From contig CM055095.1 of the NCBI GenBank assembly GCA_029204225.1, forward strand, positions 41,820,684-41,884,683: a stretch of DNA of 64,000 bases, read 5' to 3'. A program made the position numbers and the translations under genes. Origin of the DNA: Diphasiastrum complanatum. Lineage: Eukaryota; Streptophyta; Lycopodiopsida; Lycopodiales; Lycopodiaceae. Below the pieces are notes generated by a model. The model made no database searches, was not told where the DNA came from, and saw only the letters and a program-made list of their open reading frames with translations. Below, one piece after another: positions 43,489-54,429 of the stretch (within the stretch, counting starts at the first letter, position 1; each line of letters opens with the position of its first letter).

Positions 43489-45905
43489 CTACTTGTAACA
43501 GAATGACTTCCTTCGATCTTGCAGATTGTGTCGAATCTTCGCAAAATATTCTACAAGGTTCCGCTCCCAATCCACATAAAGACTGAACAATTCTGGATAG
43601 GCCATATTTACATTAATTAGTAACCTTGCATCGTCGAACGCGCCTAGATCCACAACAACTTGAGGTTTGTACTGTTGAAACTGCGACTTTCGCTTCCAAA
43701 AATGTCGCTTATTGTCTTCATTCCGCAAAAATTGAAATTCTTTGATTCGAATGTATTCAAGAGCATAAATAGCAGAAGAGCCTATGTATAACTCTGCTGA
43801 ACCAAAAGGCACGACCTAGAATTTACCCTGGATTATGACCCAGCAGAGGCATCATTTCTGCTCGATAGAGAGTTGGGCCCATAACCAGAGAAAGTCGTCT
43901 TTTTCCCAATGTCGCTTCCACTCATCGAAGGCAATGCCTACTGCGCCTGGTAGCATCATGTAATCCACATGCCATTGCAATTCAATGTTAAATACATGTG
44001 GACACCACTTCTAGAAGCATTCAGCAAATGCACATAATCTTTCAGCACATACCTTCGATTGATTACGACTTGTTCGCTTTGCCTGTGTAGATGCAGTTGC
44101 CAAATCCTAAGTTTGAAACTCAGCAACCAGCTTCTGATCTTCCAATTGTTGCTTGAGACCTAACAGCTCCTGCTCGAGCTTGTCGATCTTCGCGACTGCC
44201 TCCAAAAATTCAGGATGGTCTGAGGCTCCGAAGTAGACAGACACAGCTTGGATTTGTTGTGTGAGGTCATCAATGCGAAGCAGGGCCTAAAGGAATTCTT
44301 TGTGAGAGTCGAGCCCACTGCAAGATGGGATGGTGTCACTAGACAGCTCCTTCAGCTCAGCCAACTCTTCCTCGACAAGTGCTTTCGCATCCTCGAGCTG
44401 TTGCAAGAACTCGACTCAAAAATTTTCGAGCATCTGGCCTTGGAGCTGGTTCAATTTTGTGAGGTCTACTGTGATTGACCTTGCATTGCTGCTCAGAGAA
44501 AGAGCAGCTTTTGTCTTTATTCGCGTCATTTATTCCTCTTGCAAATATTTTTGGAGAGCGACATTGTGTTGATTTGCAGCCAAAAGTTGTTGTTTCAAAG
44601 AATTATTTTGAGTTTGAAAATTTTCAGACTTGGCCTCAATCGTCTTATTTGTCTGCTTCAAAGAATCAGTTTCTTTTATTACAGTCTGAAACTGTGTTTT
44701 GAGAGAACGATTTCATTCAATCAGTTTCGTATTGTCTGATTCGAGCGAATCGATCTTCTCGTAGGACTCCTTTAGAGAGTCTTGTCATCTTCTCTCTGAG
44801 TTGACAAACTCCATGGTGAGCTCTTGGTGGTACTTGTCAAATTCATAAACTTCAGCCACTAAGTTTTGACTCTCTCTGTCATGGTGCGAAACCACTGGGG
44901 CTGGTTGTCTGGTTCGTCTTCATCTTCAATAGGTGCCCCAGTGTCACCTTCAGCAGTTGCTCGTGCCTTTTCTGATGTGTCGGATTGAGTTGCATCATCA
45001 TCTGAGATAGATGCACTCTACTGCTTCTAGGATGTGGAAGCATATGCTGGCTTTGAAGAATCAGTAGCAGCAGCAGTAGCTCCATCTGTATCCATAGCCA
45101 CGATTGGAACTGTATCTAGTTGGGGTGGTGCAGCATCAATTTCCATAGCGGTGGTAGCTGCTACTTCGACTACTGGTGCAACGTCTAATGTAACCGGGAT
45201 AGGAACAATCAGGACGCTGGAAAGATCAATAGGTTTTGGAGCCAATATCCTTCCTATCAGCATGGTTTTCTCTTGCTCAGTTAGAATTTCAAAATGAGCG
45301 CACAATCGAAAAATATGTGCTCCAACTCTAGAAAACTTTTGGTGTTTAATCCACCGCAAAAAAGCCTTGTATGTAATCCCGAAGCAAACTGGATTTCCCG
45401 CTAGCGCATCCAATATATAGCCAAAATTTTGTACCGAAATTGTTGCATCTGCATCCGTCAATAATATTGCTTGATTGGCATATTTACAGAATAACTTGAA
45501 TGTGGTATCCCTAATCATCGAGATTTTGTATCCCTTCGTGGGTACAAAACAAGTGCTTAGAAAATGGGCCGCTTCATCCACTGAATCTTTGTTTGTCGAA
45601 ACAATCTTCCCATCCAATGGTAATCCGAGGGCTGTGCAGAACATGTCTTCAATAATGGTGAAAAATTTGCCTCGCACATGTACATTGAAATCCACCTTAG
45701 AGATTGAGTGAATGGAGTTCATAAATTCAGTACTGACTTTAGATAGGATGATTGATGGGTCCACTTTCAAATCACCCAACCTGCATCGATCCAAAAAGGA
45801 CTGGATGAATGCACGTACTTTCCAGATGATAGTAGAACTAGAGCTCGATCCAAAAGCCATTGCGTCGAATGATTGACGACAACTCCGTAGATCGCAATAG
45901 GGCAC
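43489..45905 (-). pseudogene. Extra 3' ORF of the gypsy element: novel domain plus coiled coil
   Basis: 45905-45027 is open for 292 codons: a globular-looking region (FIQSFLDRCRLGDLKVDPSI, KGYKISMIRDTTFKLFCKYA, FLRWIKHQKFSRVGAHIFRL) followed by an Ala/Thr/Val/Pro-rich tail. With stops and frameshifts it runs on to 43489 through heptad-like text (QFQTVIKETDSLKQTNKT, QTQNNSLKQQLLAANQH, ELEQELLGLKQQLEDQ-like). It ends in a Trp/aromatic-rich terminal domain (43812-43489, FGSAELYIGSSAIYALEYI). The ancestral protein would be about 800 residues. It lies 3' of integrase on the same strand. I do not recognise the domain; accessory ORFs in this position are known in some plant gypsy lineages. Confidence 0.55.
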
Positions 45906-46199
45906 AATAAATCACTTTGATCACAAAGAGAGTGAGCGCAGGAAAGCATGAACTCGTAGGAAGAAAGTGTAAGGAAGAAAAATGGAAAATAACTTTGTTA
46001 TGCAGTAGCGATGTGGAGGGAATGATGACGTGGCATGGTGACATGACATCTGTCATTTCCATTTACGGAGGACATGCATGGCTCAGTGTTTCAAACTATG
46101 AATTGACAGATCAATCTTAACGACGGAAGACCGTTTGTAAAAAGAAAAAGAAATAATTAAGAAGAAACAATATCCGTTTTGATATGTGGGCGTACACAC

Positions 46200-46800
46200 G
46201 CGTGAATAATGATCACGTGGCCATCATCTTTAATGGAGGAATACAAAAAGTAGGTCGAGAGATTCTCAAGAGATTCTCGAAAATATGCTAGAAAGATTCT
46301 AGAAAGTTTCGAGGAACCTTCTCGCAAGATCCTAGAAAATGATACAGAAACTCACGAAAATTTCTCAAAAATTTTAGTAAGATACTAGAAAATTTCTTGA
46401 AACATTCTCAAAAATTGAATAAAATTATAACAATCACTCAAAAGGAAAATGCTAGAAAATTTCGCGAAAAATTGGAAAAAAATGCTAGAAAAGTTTTTAG
46501 AAAAATTGGAGAAAAATGCTAGAAATTTTTTTGAAAGTTGTCCATGAAAATTAAAACACGTTTTGATTTACAAATTGAGGGTCGCGAAAAATTCTCGAAA
46601 ATACTTTTAAAATATCTTGAAAGATTGAGAGTAGTCTAGAAAATTTCTCAAAAATACTTTGAAAAATGTTGGAAGGTGGTAGAAAATTTCACGAATATTT
46701 CTCGAAGAGATAAAAGAAAAGTCACGAAAAATACCAGAAAAGATAAAAAATTTCCGATCAATTCTAGAAAAATACTAGAAAAGAATAAGAATAATAAAAA
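46200..46800. repeat. Degenerate short tandem repeats between pol and extra ORF
   Basis: About 550 bases built of variants of CTAGAAA(A)TTTCTCGAAAAA with a period of roughly 12-25 bases. Examples are TGCTAGAAAGATTCTAGAAA near 46288 and GCTAGAAAATTTCGCGAAAA near 46450. It is A-rich on the plus strand, with no ORF. Confidence 0.75.
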
Positions 46801-46804
46801 AAAT

Positions 46805-49800
46805 TCTGGTCAAAAGTAGTATTTCTTGAGTCTGGACCCATTAATATGTGTAGGTAATAGTTCATCTTCACGTGATTGAAGTTGTACAGAACCATTGTCA
46901 AACACCTCTATGACTTTATAAGGTCCAAGCCATCTCATATGGAGTTTTTCGGGAAACTTTTGATGTCAACTGTCATATATCAATGCAAAGTCATCAGTTT
47001 TAAGATCACATTTTTTGATACGACTGTCATACTTCTTCTTCCTTTGTTCCTGGATTTCCTCCGTTAATTTTTGTGAATTCTCATGAGCTTCAGCTAGTTC
47101 TTTAATATTGGTCAACCTTTCGTTTATACATTTGGCATCTGTTCATTGAGCTTGAATACGAAAAGTTTTCACCTCAACTTCAATTGGCAAAATAGGATGC
47201 ATACCATACGTAAGAAAATATGGCGTCTGCTTCGTCGTGATCTTTTCTGTGTTACGATAAGTCCAGAGAACTGATGGTAACTTCTGATCCCAATCCGTTG
47301 CATGTGCAATAGTAATTTTGTTCAGGATCTTACATAAAATTCCATTAGCTCTCTCTGTCAACCCGTTTGCTTTTGGATTGTACGGTGTCGTTTTTTAGTA
47401 TTTGATCAAAATATATGTTGTCAGCAACCGTATGCTGTCATTTAGAAAATGTGTTCCACAGTCACTTACTAGTTCAAGTGGACAACCATATCTTGTGATT
47501 ATACTTTTGAATAAGAACGTCGCGACAGTTTTCGCATCGTTTCATTTCGTCGCCTCTGCTTCAACGTTCTTTGTAGCATAAGCCGTTGCAACTAGAATAT
47601 AACAACATTTTGTATGTCGGGTAACAGATTTGATTGGACCGACAAAGTCAATCTCCCACTTCTCAAATGGTGCAAGAGGCAGGATTGGTGTCAATGGCCA
47701 ATTCATTGCTTTTGTAGGCTTACCAATCTCTGACATGGATCACGTGAACGAATAAAATTTGATACATCTTTGAACATTGTTGGCCACCAGTGCTTGGCAG
47801 TCAATATCTTATTAACTATGTTCTTTAAAACAAAGTGTCCTCCAACATCTTCTGAGTGTAAGGCTTTAATGATTTTTTTAATGTCTTTAGTTTCGAGACA
47901 TCTTCGTAGTTGACGATCAGCACCAAGCTTGTACAGAACATTGTTAATAATTGTATAAGGTGCTACCTTATATTGAAAAACTGTCTTTTTCTCCAAATCA
48001 TAATCATCCGGATATATCTGATCTTTGAGATAAATAATGATATCAGAATATAACAAATTTGTAGATGAAATCTCGAATAAATTTTCGTTTGGAAAATCAT
48101 CATTGATTGGTTTTTTAACTTTTCCCGTGCTAAGTCATGATAGATAATCAACATTCATATGATATTTTCCTTGACGAAGCTGTACTTGATAAGTGAATTC
48201 CTGCAGAAGTAGAACCCATCGAGCAATTTGTCCTGATAGATTTGGTTTATTCACAAGATATTTTAGAGCATAGTGATCAACATGAAAAATAAATGCATAT
48301 CCCAGCCAATAATGCCGAAATTTCTTAACAATGAAAATCATTCCAAGTGCTTCCTTTCTATAGCTGAATAATTCTTCTCTGAGGCACTGAGCTGTCGACT
48401 CGCATAGTAGATGGGATGATCTTTCTTCTAATCGTCCTTCTGGCTCAGACAGACGCCAATAGAAAATGCAGAAACATCAACATAACTATGAAATAAATTA
48501 GCCCAGTTGGGTGGTCTCAGAATAGGAGCATTGATCAACATTTGCTTAAGTTCTTCAAATGCTTTCTGCTGTTCATTTGTCCACAAGTATTCCACTTGTT
48601 TCTTGAGTAGATGAACAATAGAAGCACGATTTTGAATAAATCTCCGATAATAGCTGACATGTCCTAAGAAATCTCTTAGTTCACGTAAATTGATTGGTAT
48701 ATCTTTATAAACTCGACTTTATCTTTGTCGACTTCTATTCTTCTATTATATATTCTGTGTCTGAGTAATATTCCTTCTTTCATACCAAAAAAACATTTCT
48801 CTAAATGAAGGGATAAGCAAGTATCTCGACACCGTTGCAATGTTAGTTTCAGCTTCTATAGGTGTGTCTTTATATCACTATATACACAGAAATCATCAAT
48901 AAATATTTCGAGAAAAGTTCTTAGGAAGGCAGCGAAAATTAACATCATGATTCGCTGAAAAGTCGTTGGTGCGTTACAAAGACCAAAGCGCATTTTGTTG
49001 TAGGCATAAGTGCCCCAATCCGTAGTGAATGTGGTCTCTGAACGATCCTCCTTTCGCACTCCAACCTGATTATAACCAGAGAAACCGTCATAGAAACTGT
49101 AATGCTCTTGACCAGCAACCTGATCTAAGATAGAATCAGTGAAGGGCAAAGGATGATGATCCTTCCTTGTGGCAACATTGAGCTTGCGGAAATCCTGGCA
49201 TATTCGAATTTTGCTAGTCTTCTTCTTTGGAATGACAACAATGGATGAAACCCATTCACTGCTTAAGACGGGATGGATAATACCTGCCTTATGGTGCTTG
49301 TTGAGTTCGTCCTTAACCATGAGGGAGTACTTTGGATTGAGATGATATTGTCTCTATCGAACATGTATAGTGCATCTTCCTTAAGGTCAATATGGTGCTC
49401 TCTGAATTCTGTAGGTATACCTTTCAAAACGTCGAGCGACCAGACAAAAACATCTTGATACTCCTTCAATAATTCTGTGAATTCCGCCAATTCCGATTCT
49501 CCAAGTGACTTTGAAACATGCACAAATCTGCCAGGTGCAAGTTCAATTAGTTTAGTAGAATCTGGTAATATGATACCTTCTGTCATACTAGCCTTGGTGT
49601 GGCCATGAATTTCACGCATGGTTGACTCCGTAGATGTGTTCTTGTCATCAGCCTGGTTCTTGTTACCAGATTCATGTTCAGATTCGTCACTCGAATCATC
49701 AGACTTTTTCGAGTTCTTGTTTGCAACTTCAATTTCTTCAATCGAAACATCTGCTTTAGTGTTGTAGGCATTGAAGAATTCTTCTTCGTCAGCATTCTCA

Positions 49801-50158
49801 TAACATTCGAAATATTGCACTTCGATGTCAGATGCATTAGAAAAAATATTTAAGGCATAAGAAGATTCTTCTGAGGTAAAACTGGTGTCAGACAAAGGAG
49901 TTTTACCTTCATATTTGTCACGGCTCCAGGTGATTATTTGTTCTGCTGGCTTACCTCGACTATTGGTCTCACCAGTCTGAAATCTAAACTCTCTGGATTT
50001 CCAATGAACACTTGCGTTTGATTGATAAAGCCAGGGCCGTCCAATTAGCACAGAATAAGATGACAAACCAAGTGGTTTGATAACTATGAAATTCATTGTA
50101 AAAGGTTTGGCTTGAATGTAAACAGTGACATCCTTCAGTTCTCCAACTGATAGTGGGG
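46805..50158 (-). pseudogene. Gypsy pol (protease linker, RT, RNase H, integrase)
   Basis: 50158-49263: end of protease (YSVLIGRPWLYQSNA) and an acidic linker. 49320-48856: RT with WVSSIVVIPKKK, RICQDFRKLN, FYDGFSGYNQV, FGLCNAPTTFQ and motif C IFIDDFCVYSD, in which FIDD carries both catalytic Asp residues. 48480-48135: RNase H C-terminus (HVDHYALKYLVNKPNLSG). 48056-47720: zinc-binding HHCC domain (LHSEDVGGHF...WWPTMFKDV...CQR). 47735-47150: integrase core (WEIDFVGP, SDCGTHF, NGLTERANG). 47060-46808: GPY/F module (MRWLGPYKVIEVF). There are at least four frame breaks and several stops. The active-site Asp of the protease lies beyond the truncation. Confidence 0.88.
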
Positions 50159-50564
50159 GGCCCTAATGCTGCCAAGACGATCTCCAGTGGCCGTGGACAG
50201 CCGTGGAGAGGCAAGGGAATTGGATCATATCCAAGGAGGGCGTCCAAAACCCTAGCTATGGTGATGGTGAAGAAAGAAAGCAAAGAGAGAGAGGAGGAGC
50301 TCGTGGCTCAGCTCGCGCACGTTAAACAAGATGATCTCATAGCGCTTCTAAGTGTCCAGCGCATGAAAGGGATGAAGTCAGCATGCATGAATGTACATAA
50401 TCGTCGGATTATGGTCCACGTTGATCAACAATGGAGATCGCGAGCTGGAGGACGAAGCAAGGCCGTTGGATGTAAGCCAAGCCATGGGATGGGCTTGAAG
50501 TGGGCCTTTGAAGATTTGAAGGCCATTTTTGAAGGTTTTTCATTAAAAATCTTCATGTGAAGTT
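50159..50564 (+). other. Unrecognised sequence at the gypsy truncation point
   Basis: A 135-codon ORF (50153-50560) begins at the junction; its Lys/Glu/Gln-rich text (KKESKEREEELVAQLAHVKQ) looks gag-like, but no domain was identified. It runs into the dispersed repeat that starts near 50565. Confidence 0.3.
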
Positions 50565-50940
50565 CCAGTGAAGGGACTCAAAGTCCAAAATGGACTTCAC
50601 TTCATTAAAAATCTTCAAAATGAAGAATCAGTTCAAATTTGTAGGTCACCCTTTGGAAAGGGATAACTTTGGCTAGAGGGCATCTTTTTTGGCCATCCTT
50701 GGGCCAAAATGACCCCTGAAACTGGCTGCTCAGAGCCAGCAGACATAGCAATGTCACAGAGTAGGGACAAATATGTTTTGGAGAGTTTTTGTTACCATTC
50801 CATCGAGCGGAGTGCAGGTGACCTAGTGATGGGCTACATTCGCTATTTGGATACAATAGGGCCGAATTTGGGGCGATTTTTTTGGCTGGTGAAACTTGCT
50901 ACAAGGCAGTACAATGAGGCATTATTGCTTCGGAATCATT
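50565..50940. repeat. Dispersed repeat, copy 1
   Basis: It matches 60665-61025 at roughly 75-80% by eye in the same orientation. Shared strings include TTCATTAAAAATCTTCAAAA, TAACTTTGGCTAGAGG, CATCGAGCGGAGT, GTGACCTAGTGATGGGCTAC and TACAATGAGGCATTAT. No recognised protein. Confidence 0.85.
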
Positions 50941-52926
50941 ATTACTTACTCTTGAGAGGGTGACAAGGTGTTTGGAAGTGGTAAATACAGTATGGAGACG
51001 AATGATAGCGGAATTGTGTGGAGATAGCTAGTATTGGCGACGGAAGTGCAGTTCGAAGGCGTGACTACTCATCATTGGCAACAATTTTGAGAGGGCAAAC
51101 AATCACAGGTGAGAGGTAGGCATGGTATGCCGATTACAAGTGAAAAATTCTTGTGATCAGGTTCAACTCTTGGGGTTCGAACCGACCAACGTCAAGTGGC
51201 GTTTTGGGAGAACGCTCTCACAGGCATGATCGGCAATGGTATTGTCGAGTCAGGTGATAGCTGCATTAACACATGCATCTATAGCTTGGAAATTTCTCTT
51301 TAGAAGGGAAATATGGGCTAGCTTGGAGGTACACACATATTGGCGGTCACAGGTGACGAAAGTGCGAGGTGGTGCCAGTTGGAAGCCATTGGGCAAGATA
51401 GCAGACTTGCATTGGACGAGCTGTGTGTGGGACACGTAGAGGATGAAGAACGGGTCAATAATCACACTTTGGAGACTCTTGGAGAGTGGTGAGTGTGATG
51501 ATTTTGCGGTTTTACAGTCGGTAAGTCAATTTTGATCAAGCCATTTTAGCTGTGGAGCAATGTATCAGGTTTGTCATCGAGGAGATACACTTCAACTGCC
51601 TATTCTGGGTAAGTCAAGTCAATTTGTCATATCATGATTGCATCAGGGATGCAGATTCCAGTGATGACAGGGTGCAGATCGTTTGGTTTGGGCCATGGAA
51701 GATCTCACAGGTTCACATGGAGGGATATTGGCATGCACAGTCATGTGAGGGACTTGATGGTGGCTTTGGAGTTCACATCTCAGTGTATTCTCAGGGAGTG
51801 GTTTGGAACCATTCAGAGGAGCAGCTTGGAGCTAGCTTGGGGGAATACAGATGGGCACTATAGGGTAGATGCTCAGATCTTTGTGATCAGGGATGGCATT
51901 GGAATATCTGATAGGGATAGCACTACAGGATGACATGGGATAATCATCAAGGGGCAGCTATTTCATATTGGACTTGAGTCATTGGCATGGACAAGACTTA
52001 CAGGTGCGATTCATAATGGAATCAGGAAGTTGCAAACACAAATGGGCAAAGCGTGAAGCTTTGGAAGCCAGCTCTAGGTTGGAGAGTTGATGGAGATCAC
52101 ACGGGGTGTGATTGTAGGGCAAATACCATGATGGGTGTTTTGCTAGGGATCTACTGGACGGGACACTGATGGCGAGGACTTCATGGTGTGCTCATTTGGG
52201 AGTACAGGATGACATTACAGCAAGGGGCCAGTTTTGGACATTGGCATTGATGGGGAGACATCTATCATCACGGGCGTGGATAAGCTACCTATAACTTTCA
52301 TGCATTTGGTTATATTTGCAGGAGTCTAGGCTTGGCACATGTGTTGGAATTTCCATAGTGCAGATTCTCAGGTGGTGAGATCAGGGATAAGCCTAGAGGG
52401 AGTCACTTGCATTGGCATGGTGTCAGGCGACACATAGCCAGGGAGAACGAGCAGATGCTAGGAGCCAGGTGGAGCAGGTGATGCTTTGGAGTTCGACTTG
52501 TCTAGCGATTGAGTATGGTCACCAGGATCAGAGACATCAGGTGAGCATAGTATGTGGATGACGAGTCCATTTGGGTGGCACTCAAGGAGATGCTACAGTT
52601 GCTCAGGTATGATATGTCATTTGATGTATGGACGATGTTCTTCAGCTAGTGCATCATGTGTGATGACCTAGGGACGGATCATGCCTACTGTTGGAGTGTA
52701 CCTGGGGTGGTACATATCCTGAGGGCACGAAGTGCATTAGGGGGTGATGTGGATCCAGCATGCCCATGGTTGTGAGCCAGCAGGGATGGAGATGGTTGCT
52801 CAAGGAGTGACAACTAATACTTTGGCGAGTGATCAGGTGAGCTGCATGGTTATATGCACAGTGATCTCCAGGTTGGCATCACATGTTGTTTCTATCCATC
52901 ATTATTTGGTAAGCAGGATGTAGTTT
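50941..52926. other. Gap: GT-rich decayed sequence, probably retroelement interior
   Basis: About 2 kb unusually rich in GG and TGG words (CATGG, GGATG, CAGGTG), with only short ORFs. It lies between the dispersed repeat and an LTR at 53528, so it may be the interior of the same element. No domain was recognised. Confidence 0.4.
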
Positions 52927-53527
52927 TTGGTTAGATCCAGTTGGAGTCTAGTTGCACTACATGTGGACAGATTCTTGGGGAGCTATCAACGGGTAACCAA
53001 GGTCAAGAATAGGATATTTTGGCCCAAGCTCATAGGCGTCGATACCGAGCACTTAGCCGAAGACATGGTCACCAACTGCTGTGTATTCTACTACAAGCAC
53101 CATGGCAATCCTGATCGCGTCGTCAGATATTTTGCGGACAAGTATGGCCTGGTAGAATTTCTGATAGAACTCAAGGGGTTTTTGGGATCGAGGGCTACCC
53201 CCAATAGCCCTTGATATCAATAAACTATTGCGAACACAAGAAGACCACATCAATGTAGCAATGCTTTATTATCGTGTTGCACTCACTTTAGCCCTGCACG
53301 TTGATATGGTGGAGCTATGGAAAATCTACAACTTTCTATAAGGTATGCTCCATTACTACAAACCAATGTCCTTCCTAAACAAATTATGGTGGCAAATGAT
53401 GGAGGGCATCGGCACCACAATCTACCACTCTCGACAGCAACAGTCTCGCCTCCAAAAAGCGCAAAAGATCCAGAAAGAAAAGGCTTCGATTAGTGTGGGA
53501 CCACCAATCCAATAAGGAGGGGGATAA
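52927..53527 (+). pseudogene. Unidentified retroelement-like ORF ending at a purine tract
   Basis: 52927-53214 is open (KVKNRIFWPKLIG, FYYKHHGNPDRVVRYFADKYG). In a shifted frame the text continues as LLRTQEDHINVAMLYYRVAL, HVDMVELWKIYNFL and QSRLQKAQKIQKEKA up to about 53505. The tract AAGGAGGGGGATAA (53513-53526) directly precedes an LTR-like TGTTAG. By position this is the 3' end of a retroelement polyprotein; the domain is not one I recognise. Confidence 0.35.
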
Positions 53528-54322
53528 TGTTAGCATCTGTGCTAACACAGAGAAGAATAAAACTCTGTGGCATGTGTTTTGTAAGTCCAGATACGAGTGT
53601 CTGTTAATAAACTTCTGCCATGGCATGTGTTTGTAAGTCCATGAGTGAAGCTTAAAAAAATAATAAAATAGTTTAAACTTAGATTTAGAACTTAGACTTA
53701 GGAAACTTAAGAATAGAAATATTTTGTCTTAAGTTTTTCTAAGTTAAGGAACTTTGAAGCTCTAAATCCTAAGTTAGAAGTTCTAGAAAGGCTAGAAATA
53801 GATTAGTTCCATAAGTTAGTGGATACTTATGGAAGACCCTCCTTGCCATAAAAGGCGAGGTATTTGCCTTGTAAATAACACTTTGATCTTATGCTAAATT
53901 AATCTCTATTTGAGAAATCATTCTATTTCTTTGTGTTTCCATTGGAAGGTGCATAGTTTGAGGGAAGGTGCTCGAGCCTCCTCTTGCCTCCTTTCATTGG
54001 TTTTTATTGTGACATGTTTTTAATCGCCTTATGATTAGTTTAGCCGCATTCTATCATTCTCAATCCCTTTGGGTGTTAATCTAGGATTTAGTTTAATCAT
54101 CTTGCTAGTTGGGTAAGCCTTAGTAAGGTTTTGTATTTTGTCATCTTAGGTAGTTTCATTTCCGTTCCGAGCACTAATTGGGTAAGCCTTAGTGCTTCAT
54201 CATTGTTCTTTATTTCTGCATTTCCGTTTGAAGCTTGGTAGAAACTTAAACGATCCTCTTTATACTACACCGCATCGTGAGTAGATCTAGCCAACACGCG
54301 CAAACAAGATTTACTTCCAACA
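53528..54322 (+). repeat. Probable 3' LTR (795 bp)
   Basis: It starts TGTTAGCATC after the purine tract and ends CTTCCAACA; the termini TGTT/AACA are inverted. A TATA-like CCATAAAAGGC lies near 53847. The second LTR was not found in the window. Confidence 0.55.
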
Positions 54323-54324
54323 AC

Positions 54325-54429
54325 TGTTGCGATAAACAGTTCAAAAATGCAGATTATTTTGAGAGAGTGATTTACTTAGAAGAAAAGAAAGGCAGTTAGG
54401 ATGAGTAGGAGAAAGATTAAACTCCAACA
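54325..54429. repeat. Solo copy of the element-A LTR (105 bp)
   Basis: It matches 36656-36763 at about 90%: both begin TGT(T/C)GCGATAAACAGTT, share GAGAGTGATTTACTTAGAAG and end AAACTCCAACA. It carries inverted TGTTG/CAACA ends. The flanks (ACAAC, GTTTG) do not match, so the insertion history is unclear. Confidence 0.7.

Larger units (their letters stand above)
41574..50158 (-). mobile_element. Ty3/gypsy element, 5'-truncated, with extra 3' ORF
   Basis: On the minus strand: protease-to-RT linker, RT, RNase H and integrase (50158-46805), a repetitive spacer (46800-46200), an extra ORF (45905-43489), a purine tract GAGGAAGGGGATA, and a 3' LTR (42857-41574). The order PR-RT-RH-IN is diagnostic for gypsy. 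The gag, 5' LTR and PBS are absent: pol sequence stops abruptly at about 50158. Many stops and frameshifts make it inactive. Confidence 0.85.

Noticed and set aside
48856-49320. FIDD instead of YIDD in the gypsy RT as a novel active site
   Set aside because: The two Asp residues are kept, and aromatic or hydrophobic variation at the first position is known in RTs. The copy is decayed anyway.
52927-53214. Possible cellular enzyme encoded by the 95-codon ORF
   Set aside because: It runs into a purine tract and LTR with a frameshifted continuation, which fits a retroelement 3' end better than a host gene.
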